DNA of 64,000 nt from Micromonosporaceae bacterium KJ-029 (GTDB taxonomy: Bacteria > Actinomycetota > Actinomycetes > Mycobacteriales > Micromonosporaceae): contig BIFP01000022.1 in NCBI GenBank assembly GCA_005402585.1, forward strand, positions 62,001 to 126,000, written 5' to 3'. Positions within the stretch are counted from its first letter, which is position 1; the number at the start of each line of letters is the position of its first letter. The notes under the pieces are model-generated. The model saw only the letters and a list, made by a program, of their open reading frames with translations, ran no database searches and was not told where the DNA came from. Of the stretch, positions 1 to 8,977 are shown one piece after another. The position numbers were made by a program, and so were the translations under genes.

Positions 1-976
1 CCGCCGGGTAGAGGCGCATCACCTCCTTCAGCACCATCGTGGTGTAGCGCAGCCGGGTCAGGTCGTCCACGGTGGGCAGCCGGTCACCGAGCACCGACAC
101 CACCTCGGCGCGCAGCCGTTCGCGTACCTCGGGGTGCCGGTCGAGCAGGTACAACGTCCAGCTAAGCGTGCTGGCGGTCGTCTCGTGGCCGGCCAGCAGC
201 AGAGTGACCAGCTCGTCGCGGAGCCGGGCGCGCCCGATCCGCGGATCCCGCTCCCGCCCGGCGGAGGCGATCAGCCGGGACAGCACATCCGCCCGGCCGT
301 CGTCGGCACTGCCGCGCTCGGCCACCAACTGGTTGACGATCCCCTCGAGTCGATGCCGGGACCGCCGAAACCGCAGCTGCCGGGGCAGCGGGAGCACCGG
401 CGGCACCGCGCTCAACGTCTCCAGTTCGAACATCGCCTGGTTCTGCACGGCGGCGAAGTCGTCGCCGATGGTCGGGAATCGACCCAGGTCGGTGTCGAGC
501 AGCGTACGACCCAGCACCCCTACGGTCAGCGAGGTCATCTCGACCGACACGTCGACCACCTGCCCCGCGCGGCGACGCAGGCGCTCGACCAGGGCGGCGG
601 CCTCCTCCGCCACCAGACCGGCCTGGGCGGCGATCCGCCGGCTCTGGAACGCCGGCTGGATCACCTTGCGCTGCTTGCGCCACAGCTCGCCCTCGCTGGT
701 GAGCAACCCGTCGCCGAGCGCCCGCCGGGCGTGAACCAGCCCGATACCCTTGTGGTAGTTGGCAGCGTTGTCGGCCAGCACGTGCTTCGCGTGGTCCGGG
801 TGGTTGAAGAAGTACAGGCTCTTCGGTCCGACGGGCAGGCGCGCCGCGTCACCGTACCGTTGGGCGGCCGAGGTCATCATGCCCAGCCGGTCCCGGTTCA
901 TCACCACCAGCATGCGTAGCGCCGCGAAGCGCGGTGGACCGGGCGGAGTCCGGCGGGCCGGCGTCACGACGCTCAC
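1..976 (-). CDS. Cytochrome P450, SgcE7-like (3' part outside window)
   Basis: Haem monooxygenase, probably acting on the enediyne core; its place beside the flavin reductase and PKS matches E7 of nine-membered clusters. About 325 residues are visible. The I-helix motif LLAGHETTAS and the K-helix ExxR in KEVMRLYPA can be read, but the haem-binding cysteine region lies beyond the left edge. The start is taken as the GTG at 974-976, which overlaps the stop of the preceding flavin reductase (GTGA). The N-terminal part, with MLVVMNRDRLGMM and a C-helix WRKQRKVIQPAF, is typical of class I bacterial P450s related to CYP102/CYP110-type sequences. The family call is sure; the reaction is inferred from position only. 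Confidence 0.9.
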   Translation of the reverse strand, partial: MSVVTPARRTPPGPPRFAALRMLVVMNRDRLGMMTSAAQRYGDAARLPVGPKSLYFFNHPDHAKHVLADNAANYHKGIGLVHARRALGDGLLTSEGELWRKQRKVIQPAFQSRRIAAQAGLVAEEAAALVERLRRRAGQVVDVSVEMTSLTVGVLGRTLLDTDLGRFPTIGDDFAAVQNQAMFELETLSAVPPVLPLPRQLRFRRSRHRLEGIVNQLVAERGSADDGRADVLSRLIASAGRERDPRIGRARLRDELVTLLLAGHETTASTLSWTLYLLDRHPEVRERLRAEVVSVLGDRLPTVDDLTRLRYTTMVLKEVMRLYPA

Positions 977-1506
977 GTCGTCGCCCCGGTACGCTCACGC
1001 TCCGACTGGCGGAACCGGCCGTCGACGAAGATCAGCGCCTCGCCGGCGGTCCGGTCCAGCGCCACCACCCGGCCGATGAAGATGCTGTGGTCCCCGCCGT
1101 CGTACGTCTGCCACAGCACGCACTCGAAGTGCGCGACCGCGCCGACCAGCAGCGGTGAGCCGGTCCGGCCGCCGGCCCGCCACTGGGCGAATTCGAACTG
1201 CTCCCGCCCGAGCGGCCGGCGCCGGTCGGCGAAGTAGCGGGCCACCGGCTCCTGCGTCGCGGCGAGAACCGAGATCCCGAACTGCCCGGCCTCGGTCAAC
1301 GCGCCGTGCATCATCGCATCGCGACCGACGCAGACCAGGGCCAGCGGCGGGTCCAGGGAGACCGCGGTGAACGAGTTGGCCGTCATGCCGTGCGGGGTCG
1401 GGCCGCCGACGGTGACCACCGTGACGCCGGTGGGGAAGGCGGAGAAAGCCCAGCGGAGCGTCTTCGAGTCGGCTACCACGCCGCCGGGGTCGGGGTGGAC
1501 TGTCAC
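973..1506 (-). CDS. NAD(P)H:flavin oxidoreductase, SgcE6-like
   Basis: Flavin reductase of the HpaC/DIM6 type, about 177 residues, supplying reduced flavin to two-component monooxygenases. The family core is clear: FPTGVTVVT near the N-terminus, then GMTANSFTAVSLDPPLALVCV and the FGISVLA and HFEC blocks. In C-1027 the homologue SgcE6 serves the FAD hydroxylase SgcC, so the HpaB-like enzyme at 48029-49576 is the likely partner here. The GTG start at 1504-1506 is chosen because a CAGGAGG sequence lies just upstream; a longer in-frame extension would run through the thioesterase gene. It lies 22 bp after the thioesterase and overlaps the P450 start, in one operon. Confidence 0.9.
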   Translation of the reverse strand: MTVHPDPGGVVADSKTLRWAFSAFPTGVTVVTVGGPTPHGMTANSFTAVSLDPPLALVCVGRDAMMHGALTEAGQFGISVLAATQEPVARYFADRRRPLGREQFEFAQWRAGGRTGSPLLVGAVAHFECVLWQTYDGGDHSIFIGRVVALDRTAGEALIFVDGRFRQSERERTGATT

Positions 1507-1528
1507 AGTGACCTCCTGAGGTCGCCGG

Positions 1529-1972
1529 TCAGGCCCGTACGCCCACGGCGTACGGCTTGAGCGCGGCCTCCAACGCCTCCGGCACCCGGGTGGGGACGGT
1601 ACGGGTGTTGGGGCCGCGCATGCACGCCACGCGCTGCGAGCCACGGGCGACGAGGACTTCACCGCCGCCGGGGTCCAGCCGGACGTAGTCGAAGCCGAAC
1701 TCGATCTGGGTCTGCGCCAGCTCACGCAGATGCATCCGAACGGCCAGCTCGTCGAACGCGGTGATCTCGGCGAAGAACTCACAGTCCACCCGCAACGTGA
1801 ACAGCTTGAGATCCGCCTGAAGATCGGCCAGCACCGCCGGCGCCCGCTCCTTGAGGAACAACTCCCGGCACCGCCCCTGCCACCGCAGGTAGTTGACGTA
1901 GTAGACGTTGCCGACGAGGTTGGTCTCCTCGAACCCGACCGTGTGCCGGTACTCGAACCAGCGCTCCACCAT
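1529..1972 (-). CDS. Enediyne thioesterase, hot-dog fold (E10/TEBC family)
   Basis: Small hot-dog thioesterase, 147 residues, which in known enediyne systems releases the linear polyene from the iterative PKS. The N-terminal block EYRHTVGFEETNLVGNVYYV is the family signature. The start is the ATG two bases after the PKS stop, with a GGGGAGGTG ribosome site inside the PKS 3' end, so translation is coupled. PKS and thioesterase side by side is the hallmark of the enediyne warhead cassette. No odd residues were noticed. Confidence 0.95.
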   Translation of the reverse strand: MVERWFEYRHTVGFEETNLVGNVYYVNYLRWQGRCRELFLKERAPAVLADLQADLKLFTLRVDCEFFAEITAFDELAVRMHLRELAQTQIEFGFDYVRLDPGGGEVLVARGSQRVACMRGPNTRTVPTRVPEALEAALKPYAVGVRA

Positions 1973-1974
1973 CG

Positions 1975-4900
1975 TCACCTCCCCTCGGTGAGGACCGCGA
2001 ACACCACCGGCTCGTCGACGCCGCGTACCGCGGTGACGAAGGCCGCCACCCGCAGCTCGCCGGCCCCGAACACCGTCCAACCGGGACGTGGGCTGGGCAG
2101 CAGGGTCAGCGGTCCGCCAGGCTGGCCGCCGGCCTTCTGTACGCACTCCAGCGCCGTCCAGACCCGCGTCGCGGCCGTGTCGGCGTCCTCACCGGTATCG
2201 GCGGCGAGCAGCCGGGCCAGGCCGGCGTGCCCGCCGAGCAGGCCGTCCCACACGGCTTCGTCCCGGTGAACCACCGTCTCGACGTCGCAGCCGAGAGCCC
2301 CCGTCGCGGTCACCGCCAGAGTCAGCCCCGCACCGTGCGCCACCGACACCGTCCGCCCACCCGGAAGCTCCGGCCGGCCGTCGGGACGGTAGGTCAACTC
2401 GACCGGCTCGCCGGTCGAGCGCCGCACGGCGATCCGCGCTCTGGCCCGCCGCCGGGCCACCTGCCCGCCCGGTTCGTCGAGCGGCTCGCCCGGGCCGTCC
2501 GGCTCAACCGCCACCGCCACCCGTACGTCGAGGACCTCGCCCAGCGTCCGCTCCAGGTACGGCCCGAGCAGCGGCGCCACCCAGGGGCCGCGACCGTCCT
2601 GCTTGCGCACGGCGCGCAACCGCAGGCCCTCCCAGCGCTCGACGACCTCGCCCGCGGTGGTCCGCAGGACGATGTCGTAGACGTAGGTGTCACCGTCGCG
2701 GCTGCGCTCGGTGGCGCAGTAGCGCAGCTTGCCCCGACCGGTCAGCTTCTTTCCGGCCGGGTGGATCCGCTCCACCCCGGCCGGCAACAACGTGGCGTCC
2801 GGCACACAGACCTGGTTGCCGTGCATCAACGCGTCCCGCACCCCGGGGTCGCCGAGCAGCAGGTCGTCCGGCACGAACCGAGCGAACCACTCGACGTCGG
2901 CAAGCGCCTCCACCTCCGCGTCGACGTGCCGGGCGGCGGCCCGCCGGTAGCCGCGCAGCCGCTGGAACCGGTCACCCTGGAACAGCACGTCGCCGTAGAG
3001 CTCGTCGGCCGGCGACAGCGGCACCGGGGCGATCTCGTCGGAGACCTGGTCGGGCGAGCCGTCGGAAGCCACCGTGTCGGTGAGGCGCAACGTCGCGGTG
3101 AAGTGGTCGGCGGCGAAGGCCGTCGCCTCGCTGCGGATGGCGACCTGGACGGTGTCGTCGTCCGTCACCGTCGCGGCCACCCGGATCCGGCTGCGGCCGT
3201 ACGGCGGAACGATGATCGGCCGCAGGAACTCGGCCTGCTCGATGACCGGCACCCGACCGTCGCCGGTGACCGCGCCAGCCACCTGGGCCATCGCCTCCAT
3301 CCCGAACACCGCCGGGAAGAGCAGGTTGCCGTCGAGGAAGTGGTCGGCCAGGTAGAGGTCGGTGCCGACGTTGAGGTCAACCTCGGTGACCAGCTCCACG
3401 CCGTGGTAGCGGATCAACGGCCGTTCCACGAACCGCAGCAGCGGTAGCTCCGGCAGGTCGTACCGGACCGTGTCGATGCCCTCGGTGCGACCGCTGATCA
3501 CCACCACGCCGGGCGCGTCCGGGTCGGCCAGCAGCCGGCGCAGGATGGCGATGCCCTGGTCGGGGGTGACCGGGGTGACCCCGTCCCGGGTGAGTGATTC
3601 GACCACGGAGAGCCGCTCCCCCATGCCGACACCCGACCAGACCGACCACTCCAGGCAGATGGCCCGGCAGCCCGGGTGCCGGCGGCCGAACTCCGTGGTG
3701 GTCTCGGCCAGCCAGTCGTTGGCGGTGGCGTAGTGCGCCTCGCCGCGCAACCCGGCGCGGCCGATGATGCTGCCCAGGGTCACCAGCAGCTTGAGCCGGT
3801 CCGGGTCGACCGCCTCAAGCGTGGCCCGCAGCCCGTCGATCTTCGGCGCGAGCGTGGTCCGGAAGGCCGCCAGGTCCAGTCTGGCCAGCGCGGCGGGCTC
3901 GTTGCGGCCGGCACCGTGCAGTACCGCGGTGACCGGGCCGAGCTGCGCGGTGAGTTCGGCGACGGCACGACGTACCTGGTCGGCGTCGGTGACGTCGGCA
4001 CGGGCGTAGCGGACCGTCACCCCGGCCTCGGCGATCCGGGCCAGGTTGGCGGCGAGCTCGGTGTCGGCCGCCGGGTCGGAGCGGCCGACCAGCGCCAGGC
4101 TCGCCCCGCTGTCGGTGGCCATGGCCAGCGCGCACTCGGCGGTGATGCCCTTGCCGCCGCCGGTGACCAGCAGCACGTCGTCCGCGCCGAGCGCGGGCCG
4201 GGACCGGGCAGCGCGCACCGGCATGGCGCGCAGTGTCGGCACCCGGCGCACGCCGGAGGCGTCGTAGTGCACCTCCCGGAAGTCGACGGTGCCCGCCACC
4301 TCGGTCAGCACCCGGTCCACCACGGCCGCGTCGTCGGGCAGGTGAACGATGGTGATCCGGGCTTGGGGTGCCTCCAGCCGGAGGGTCTTGGCCAGGCCGG
4401 CCGCGCCGCGACCGTGCTGGACCAGCACGTACCGGATGCCGGGGGCGCCGCCCAGCACCTCCTGGGCCCCGGTCAGCGCCAGGTCGAGCGCCTCCTCCGG
4501 GCAGGGATCGGGCAGGCAGACCAGCACCCCGTCACCGAGGTTCGCCCGCTGTAGGGCGGTGGCCAGCCGGTCGGCCCAGGGGTGTCCGGTTGCGGCGTGC
4601 ACCAGCCACCGGCCGGTCTCCTCGGGAGCCACCCGCGCGGGCGCGGGCAGCTCGTCCAGGTCCAGCCGCCAGGGCCGGGCCCAGGCAGCGGCGCCGGCCA
4701 CCGACGGCTCGGCCGCCGACCCGGCCTGCCCGGCCGTACCGGCCAGTTCCTCCAACGCCTCGGCCAGCTCGCGGACGGTGGCCGTGGCGAAGTTCGTGGG
4801 CAGCGCAGTGGGCGGCACGTCCAACCGCTGGGCGACGTGGTTGATCACCTGGCCGACGGTGATCGAGCTGAGGTGCAGGTCGTCCAAGAGACGGCTCTCC

Positions 4901-7782
4901 GGCTGCACCGTCTCCAGCGGCAGTTCCGCCCGTTCGGCGGCGAGCCGGCGCAGCAGTTCCTCGGTGGACTCCCCGGGCACGGCCTCGACCGTCGGCTCGG
5001 CGGTCGGCGCCACCGGGGCGGGCGGCGCGGCCGCCGTCCGGACGGTGGCCTCCGGCAGCCGCACCGTCGGCGCCTGCTCGCACGCGCTGGCCAGGAAGGA
5101 GAACCGCTGGCCGACCTGGAGCGGCCGGGTCAGCCGTCCGTGGAACAACCCGCCGTGCGCCGGGGCGGCACCGACCACGTACGCCGCACCGACCACCTTG
5201 AGCAGGCTGGCGATCGACTCCTCGTCGGTGTCCAGGGCGACCGCGGGCACGTCGGTGGTCCGGGATACCAGCCCGGTCAGCACCCGCCCCGGTCCGACCT
5301 CGACGAACAGGTCGATGTCCTTCGCGGCGAGGGTGACCGCCTGGGTGTACAGCACCGGGTCGGTGATCTGCCGGCGCAGCAGGGCGGGCACGTCCGTGTC
5401 GGCCGGTAGCACGTCGCCGGTCACGGTGGAGACCAGCCGGCGGTCCAGCGGCCGGAACGGCTCGTCGGCCAGCGCCGCACCGAACGCCTCGGCGGCCGGG
5501 GCCACCAGCGGCGAGTGGAACGCGTGCGAGACGGACAGGACGGTGGCGTTCAGCCCCGCGTCCAACGCCCGCCGGCACGCCGTATTGACCGCGTCCACCG
5601 CTCCGGCGATCACGGTGTGGTCGGGGCTGTTGTAGCCGGCGATGACCAACGGCAGGTCGGCGATCAGCGGGTCGACGGCTTCCGCCGCGGCACCGAGGCT
5701 GGCCATCGTGCCGGACGCGCTGTGCCGCGCCATGGTCCGGCCACGGACGGTGGCGATGCGCAGCAGGCCCGCCTCGTCGACCACGCCGGCCCAGTGCAGG
5801 GCGGTGATCTCACCCAGGCTGTGGCCGACCGCGACGGTCGCCTCGATGCCGAGCGCGGTGAGCGCCTGCAGGCCGGCGGCGGAGCCGGTGACGATGCGCG
5901 GCTGCGCCACCTCGGTGGCCACCACGTCGCCGCCGGTGGGCAGGTTCGCCCGCTGGTACACCTCCTCCGCCTCGGCGAAGCGACGGCGCAGCGCGCCGCC
6001 GCTGACGCCCCGTCCGGAGCCCTGGCCGGGGAAGAGGAAACCGATCCGTCCCGGCCCACTGACGTGGCCGAGCAGGCAGCGGCCGTCGGCGGAGAACATC
6101 CGGGTCTCCCCGGCCTCCACCGCTTCGCGTACCTTGCGCAGCCGCCGCTCGGCGTCCTCGGGCGAGGAGACGACCACGGCCGCCCGGAAGGGCTGCCCGC
6201 GCAGCTCGCCGTGCAGGGTCGCGGCCAGGTCGGCGAGCTCGGCGTACGCCAGCGCCGGCACGAACTCGATCAGCTGGTCCAGCCGGTGCGCCAGGTCCTT
6301 CGGAGTGGACGCGTCGACCAGCAGCAGTTCTGCGTCCTGGAGGCCGGTGGCCAGCGCCCGGGTTCGGGTGTCCAGGGTGGAACGGCGGCGCGGCCGGGGG
6401 TTGTCCAGCACGATGTGGGTGTTGATGCCGCCGAATCCCATGGCGGTGATCCCAGCGCGAACCGGTCTGTCCGCGGGCCAGGCCTCCGCCCGGCGCAGCG
6501 CCCGCAGCGCGGGGGTGCCCTCGCTGAGCAGCTCGTGCGGGTCGACGCAGCCGAGGGCGGGCGGCAGCACCTCCTCGTGTACCGCCATCGCCGCCTTGAT
6601 CAGGCCGGCCACCCCGGCGGCCGCCTTGGTGTGACCGATCATGCCTTTCACCGAGCCGATCGCCGCCGGGGGCGCCGACTGGTCCGCCTCGGCCCGGGCG
6701 CGCGACAACGCCTCCAACTCGGTCGCGTCGCCGACCTTGGTGCCGGTGCCGTGGCCCTCGAACAGACCGACGGTCTCGATGCCGAAGCCGGTGCGCTGAT
6801 ACGCGCGGCGCAGCGCCAGTCGGTAGCCGTTGACCTCGGGCCGGGTGATGCCGCCCTTGCCGTCGGAGGAGATGCCCCAGCCGGCGATCGAGGCGTAGCT
6901 TCGGTGCCCCCCTGCGCGGGCATCGTCCTCCCGCATCAGCACCACCATGCCGCAGCCCTCACCCGGCCAGAAGCCGTTGGAGGAGCGGTCGTAGACCCGC
7001 ATCTCGCCGGTGGCCAGCGCACCGGTCTTGGCGAAACCGATGATCTCGAACGGGTCGATGGAGAGGTCGACGCCGCCGGCGATGGCGACGTCCACGTCCC
7101 CGTCGATCAGCGTCTTGCAGGCGGTGGCCACCGACAGCAGCGACGAGGCGCAGGCCCCGTCCACGGTGTAGCCGCCGCCCTGGAAGTCGAAGTGGTTGCA
7201 GATCCGCCCGGCGATGGTGTTGGACAGCGCGCCGGCGAGGGTGTCCTCGTCGATCTCGGGGAACGGGCTCTTGAAGGTCGCCTCGAAGTCGTTCAGGAAC
7301 GTGGCGAGCTGGTCGTCGTTCCAGTCCTGCTCCTTGAGTGCCGCGGCGACCATCCGGCGCACGTACGGCCAGCGCAGGCGGAGCTGGTTCGCGCGGGAGA
7401 ACTCACCGGTGAGGCTGTTGCCGACGACCACGCCGGTGCGTTCCTTCGGCAGCCCTTCGGCCATCGGGAAGCCGGCGTCGGCCAGCGCGGAGGCGGCGAC
7501 GTCCAGCGCCAGCCAGTGGGTGAGGTCGGTGGAGCGGAAGGTGCTGCCGGCGATCTTGTAGGCCACCCGGTCGAACTCGTACCCCTCGAGCACCGCCGCG
7601 TTGCGCGCGTAGAACCGGTCGGGGGTCTTCGGGTCGGCGTCCCAGTAGTCGTCCAGCTTCATCCGAACGTCGGGCAGCCGCCGGAAGGCGCGCCGACCGG
7701 CCAGCGCGTTCTCCCACAACTCCCGTGGAGACCTGGCGTCGGGATAGCGGCACGCCATGCCCACCACAGCGATTCTTGTCAT
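1975..7782 (-). CDS. pksE: Enediyne iterative type I polyketide synthase (PKSE)
   Basis: Single-module iterative PKS of 1935 residues that builds the polyene precursor of the enediyne core; the length is usual for the family. Domain order by motif: ketosynthase (res. ~1-460; DGACASS with Cys211, EGHGTGT, and the lysine/histidine stretch KGMIGHTKAAAG), acyltransferase (~560-870; GHSLGE with Ser655), an internal ACP (~930-1020; LLDDLHLSSIT, phosphopantetheine site about Ser972), ketoreductase (~1195-1400; LLVTGGGKGIT), dehydratase (~1470-1620; HFLDGNLLFP) and a C-terminal phosphopantetheinyl transferase (~1700-1935; LGCDVETV and VWTALECVQKAGG). The KS-AT-ACP-KR-DH-PPTase layout occurs only in enediyne-type PKSs. 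The ribosome site AAAGGGCG precedes the ATG. The associated genes point to the nine-membered class. Confidence 0.98.
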   Translation of the reverse strand: MTRIAVVGMACRYPDARSPRELWENALAGRRAFRRLPDVRMKLDDYWDADPKTPDRFYARNAAVLEGYEFDRVAYKIAGSTFRSTDLTHWLALDVAASALADAGFPMAEGLPKERTGVVVGNSLTGEFSRANQLRLRWPYVRRMVAAALKEQDWNDDQLATFLNDFEATFKSPFPEIDEDTLAGALSNTIAGRICNHFDFQGGGYTVDGACASSLLSVATACKTLIDGDVDVAIAGGVDLSIDPFEIIGFAKTGALATGEMRVYDRSSNGFWPGEGCGMVVLMREDDARAGGHRSYASIAGWGISSDGKGGITRPEVNGYRLALRRAYQRTGFGIETVGLFEGHGTGTKVGDATELEALSRARAEADQSAPPAAIGSVKGMIGHTKAAAGVAGLIKAAMAVHEEVLPPALGCVDPHELLSEGTPALRALRRAEAWPADRPVRAGITAMGFGGINTHIVLDNPRPRRRSTLDTRTRALATGLQDAELLLVDASTPKDLAHRLDQLIEFVPALAYAELADLAATLHGELRGQPFRAAVVVSSPEDAERRLRKVREAVEAGETRMFSADGRCLLGHVSGPGRIGFLFPGQGSGRGVSGGALRRRFAEAEEVYQRANLPTGGDVVATEVAQPRIVTGSAAGLQALTALGIEATVAVGHSLGEITALHWAGVVDEAGLLRIATVRGRTMARHSASGTMASLGAAAEAVDPLIADLPLVIAGYNSPDHTVIAGAVDAVNTACRRALDAGLNATVLSVSHAFHSPLVAPAAEAFGAALADEPFRPLDRRLVSTVTGDVLPADTDVPALLRRQITDPVLYTQAVTLAAKDIDLFVEVGPGRVLTGLVSRTTDVPAVALDTDEESIASLLKVVGAAYVVGAAPAHGGLFHGRLTRPLQVGQRFSFLASACEQAPTVRLPEATVRTAAAPPAPVAPTAEPTVEAVPGESTEELLRRLAAERAELPLETVQPESRLLDDLHLSSITVGQVINHVAQRLDVPPTALPTNFATATVRELAEALEELAGTAGQAGSAAEPSVAGAAAWARPWRLDLDELPAPARVAPEETGRWLVHAATGHPWADRLATALQRANLGDGVLVCLPDPCPEEALDLALTGAQEVLGGAPGIRYVLVQHGRGAAGLAKTLRLEAPQARITIVHLPDDAAVVDRVLTEVAGTVDFREVHYDASGVRRVPTLRAMPVRAARSRPALGADDVLLVTGGGKGITAECALAMATDSGASLALVGRSDPAADTELAANLARIAEAGVTVRYARADVTDADQVRRAVAELTAQLGPVTAVLHGAGRNEPAALARLDLAAFRTTLAPKIDGLRATLEAVDPDRLKLLVTLGSIIGRAGLRGEAHYATANDWLAETTTEFGRRHPGCRAICLEWSVWSGVGMGERLSVVESLTRDGVTPVTPDQGIAILRRLLADPDAPGVVVISGRTEGIDTVRYDLPELPLLRFVERPLIRYHGVELVTEVDLNVGTDLYLADHFLDGNLLFPAVFGMEAMAQVAGAVTGDGRVPVIEQAEFLRPIIVPPYGRSRIRVAATVTDDDTVQVAIRSEATAFAADHFTATLRLTDTVASDGSPDQVSDEIAPVPLSPADELYGDVLFQGDRFQRLRGYRRAAARHVDAEVEALADVEWFARFVPDDLLLGDPGVRDALMHGNQVCVPDATLLPAGVERIHPAGKKLTGRGKLRYCATERSRDGDTYVYDIVLRTTAGEVVERWEGLRLRAVRKQDGRGPWVAPLLGPYLERTLGEVLDVRVAVAVEPDGPGEPLDEPGGQVARRRARARIAVRRSTGEPVELTYRPDGRPELPGGRTVSVAHGAGLTLAVTATGALGCDVETVVHRDEAVWDGLLGGHAGLARLLAADTGEDADTAATRVWTALECVQKAGGQPGGPLTLLPSPRPGWTVFGAGELRVAAFVTAVRGVDEPVVFAVLTEGR

Positions 7783-7859
7783 ATGTTTCTACGCCCTTTC
7801 CTAAGACACCCCCGCGCAACGCGGAACAATTCGCGCACGGCCTCCGGTGAATAGTCGAT

Positions 7860-8828
7860 TCAATCTCTTCGAGCCGACACGAGCACGTTCTTGATTCGTT
7901 GCCGCCATATTTCGTAAGCAGGAACTCCGTTTGCCGGGGCAACCCCGACGCGGGCCTCGTCGGTGACCGCTGAGGCGTCCTGTGTGGACAGCCCGCACAG
8001 CACCCGAGTGGCCACCTCGTTGTGCGGCACCACCAGACCGGCGCGCACCCGGGCCCCGGCCGCGAAGGCCGACCCCTGGGCCAGCTCGCCCCGGTACGCC
8101 CCGGACAGCTCCCGCAGCCGCTCCAACTCCGCCTCGTCGGCGCCGCCCGCGTAGGTCGCGGCCAGCCCCGCGCCGGCCCAGAGGTCCGCCCGACGCCGCT
8201 CGGGAAACCCGGCGAACAGGCGGGCCAGGCGGTCCGGCTCGGCCCCGACCACGAACCAGGAGGCCCGGCCGACGCCCTGGTCGATCGCGCGCACCGCGTA
8301 CCCGCTCCGGTCGTCGCCGGGCCAGCGGAAGGTCTCCTCGCGGTACCGCCGTTCGATGTAGCTCTCCGTGCGGAAGTACGCCTGGTGGAAGCCGTAGCCG
8401 TCCAGCAGCAGCCAGCGCAGCAGCGGGTCCGGCGCGTACAGCCGGGACCAGAGGAATCGGGGCAGCCGGGCCATCGCCCAGCCGACCCCGACGTATGCCA
8501 TGTAGACGTGCGGGTCACCAGGGCCGGCGACAAACTCGGCCACCCGCCCGCCTCGCCCGGGCAGCGCGTCGCGGATGGCCAGGCCCATCGCCGCGCCCTC
8601 GTAGGCGAAGCCACGCCAGGTGGGCGCCATTCGCTCGAGCGGCGCCACGACGTCGGTCACGACGCGGGCCTCCGCAGCCTCGCCGAAGCCGGTCACGAAG
8701 GACCAGCCCACGGTCTCCAGGCGCTCGCGCGTCGCCTCGTCCTTGACGTGGAAGCCCCGGACGTCACACTTCGTCTGGGAAATGTCAGGGGTCAGGACAC
8801 GCCGTCGCAGCCTTTGCCACGCCCTCAT
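7860..8828 (-). CDS. DUF1702 family enediyne biosynthesis protein (copy 1)
   Basis: About 322 residues, one of two adjacent DUF1702 (UnbL-type) proteins that are conserved with enediyne PKSs; the biochemical role is not established in general. Visible family blocks are RGFAYEGAAMGLAI, YVGVGWAMARLPR, LLLDGYGFHQAYF and AIDQGVGRASWFV. The ATG start at 8826-8828 follows GGGGAGGG; a far longer open frame upstream (to 9479) is a shadow of the next gene. It lies 77 bp upstream of the PKS and is probably co-transcribed. It is clearly paralogous to the next gene, which shares the same blocks in the same order. Confidence 0.88.
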   Translation of the reverse strand: MRAWQRLRRRVLTPDISQTKCDVRGFHVKDEATRERLETVGWSFVTGFGEAAEARVVTDVVAPLERMAPTWRGFAYEGAAMGLAIRDALPGRGGRVAEFVAGPGDPHVYMAYVGVGWAMARLPRFLWSRLYAPDPLLRWLLLDGYGFHQAYFRTESYIERRYREETFRWPGDDRSGYAVRAIDQGVGRASWFVVGAEPDRLARLFAGFPERRRADLWAGAGLAATYAGGADEAELERLRELSGAYRGELAQGSAFAAGARVRAGLVVPHNEVATRVLCGLSTQDASAVTDEARVGVAPANGVPAYEIWRQRIKNVLVSARRD

Positions 8829-8977
8829 CAAGCCCTCCCCGATGCAATAGGTATATCGCCAATATTTCCAGCCCGGGCGGGAACTTTCTTCTTCATTGTT
8901 GCGCGTTTGCACCGGGCCCGGGGCAGGCCGGGGCCGGTGTTCCGGGAAATGCGCGTAAAAGTGGGTGACGAAAGCCG

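Noticed and set aside
134..919. Long plus-strand open frame opposite the first P450
   Set aside because: It is antisense to a clear P450 with I-helix and ExxR motifs; its product has no family features and arises from high GC.
5515..7854. 779-residue plus-strand open frame
   Set aside because: Exact antisense of the PKS ketosynthase and acyltransferase domains; repetitive Gly/Arg/Val composition, no motif.
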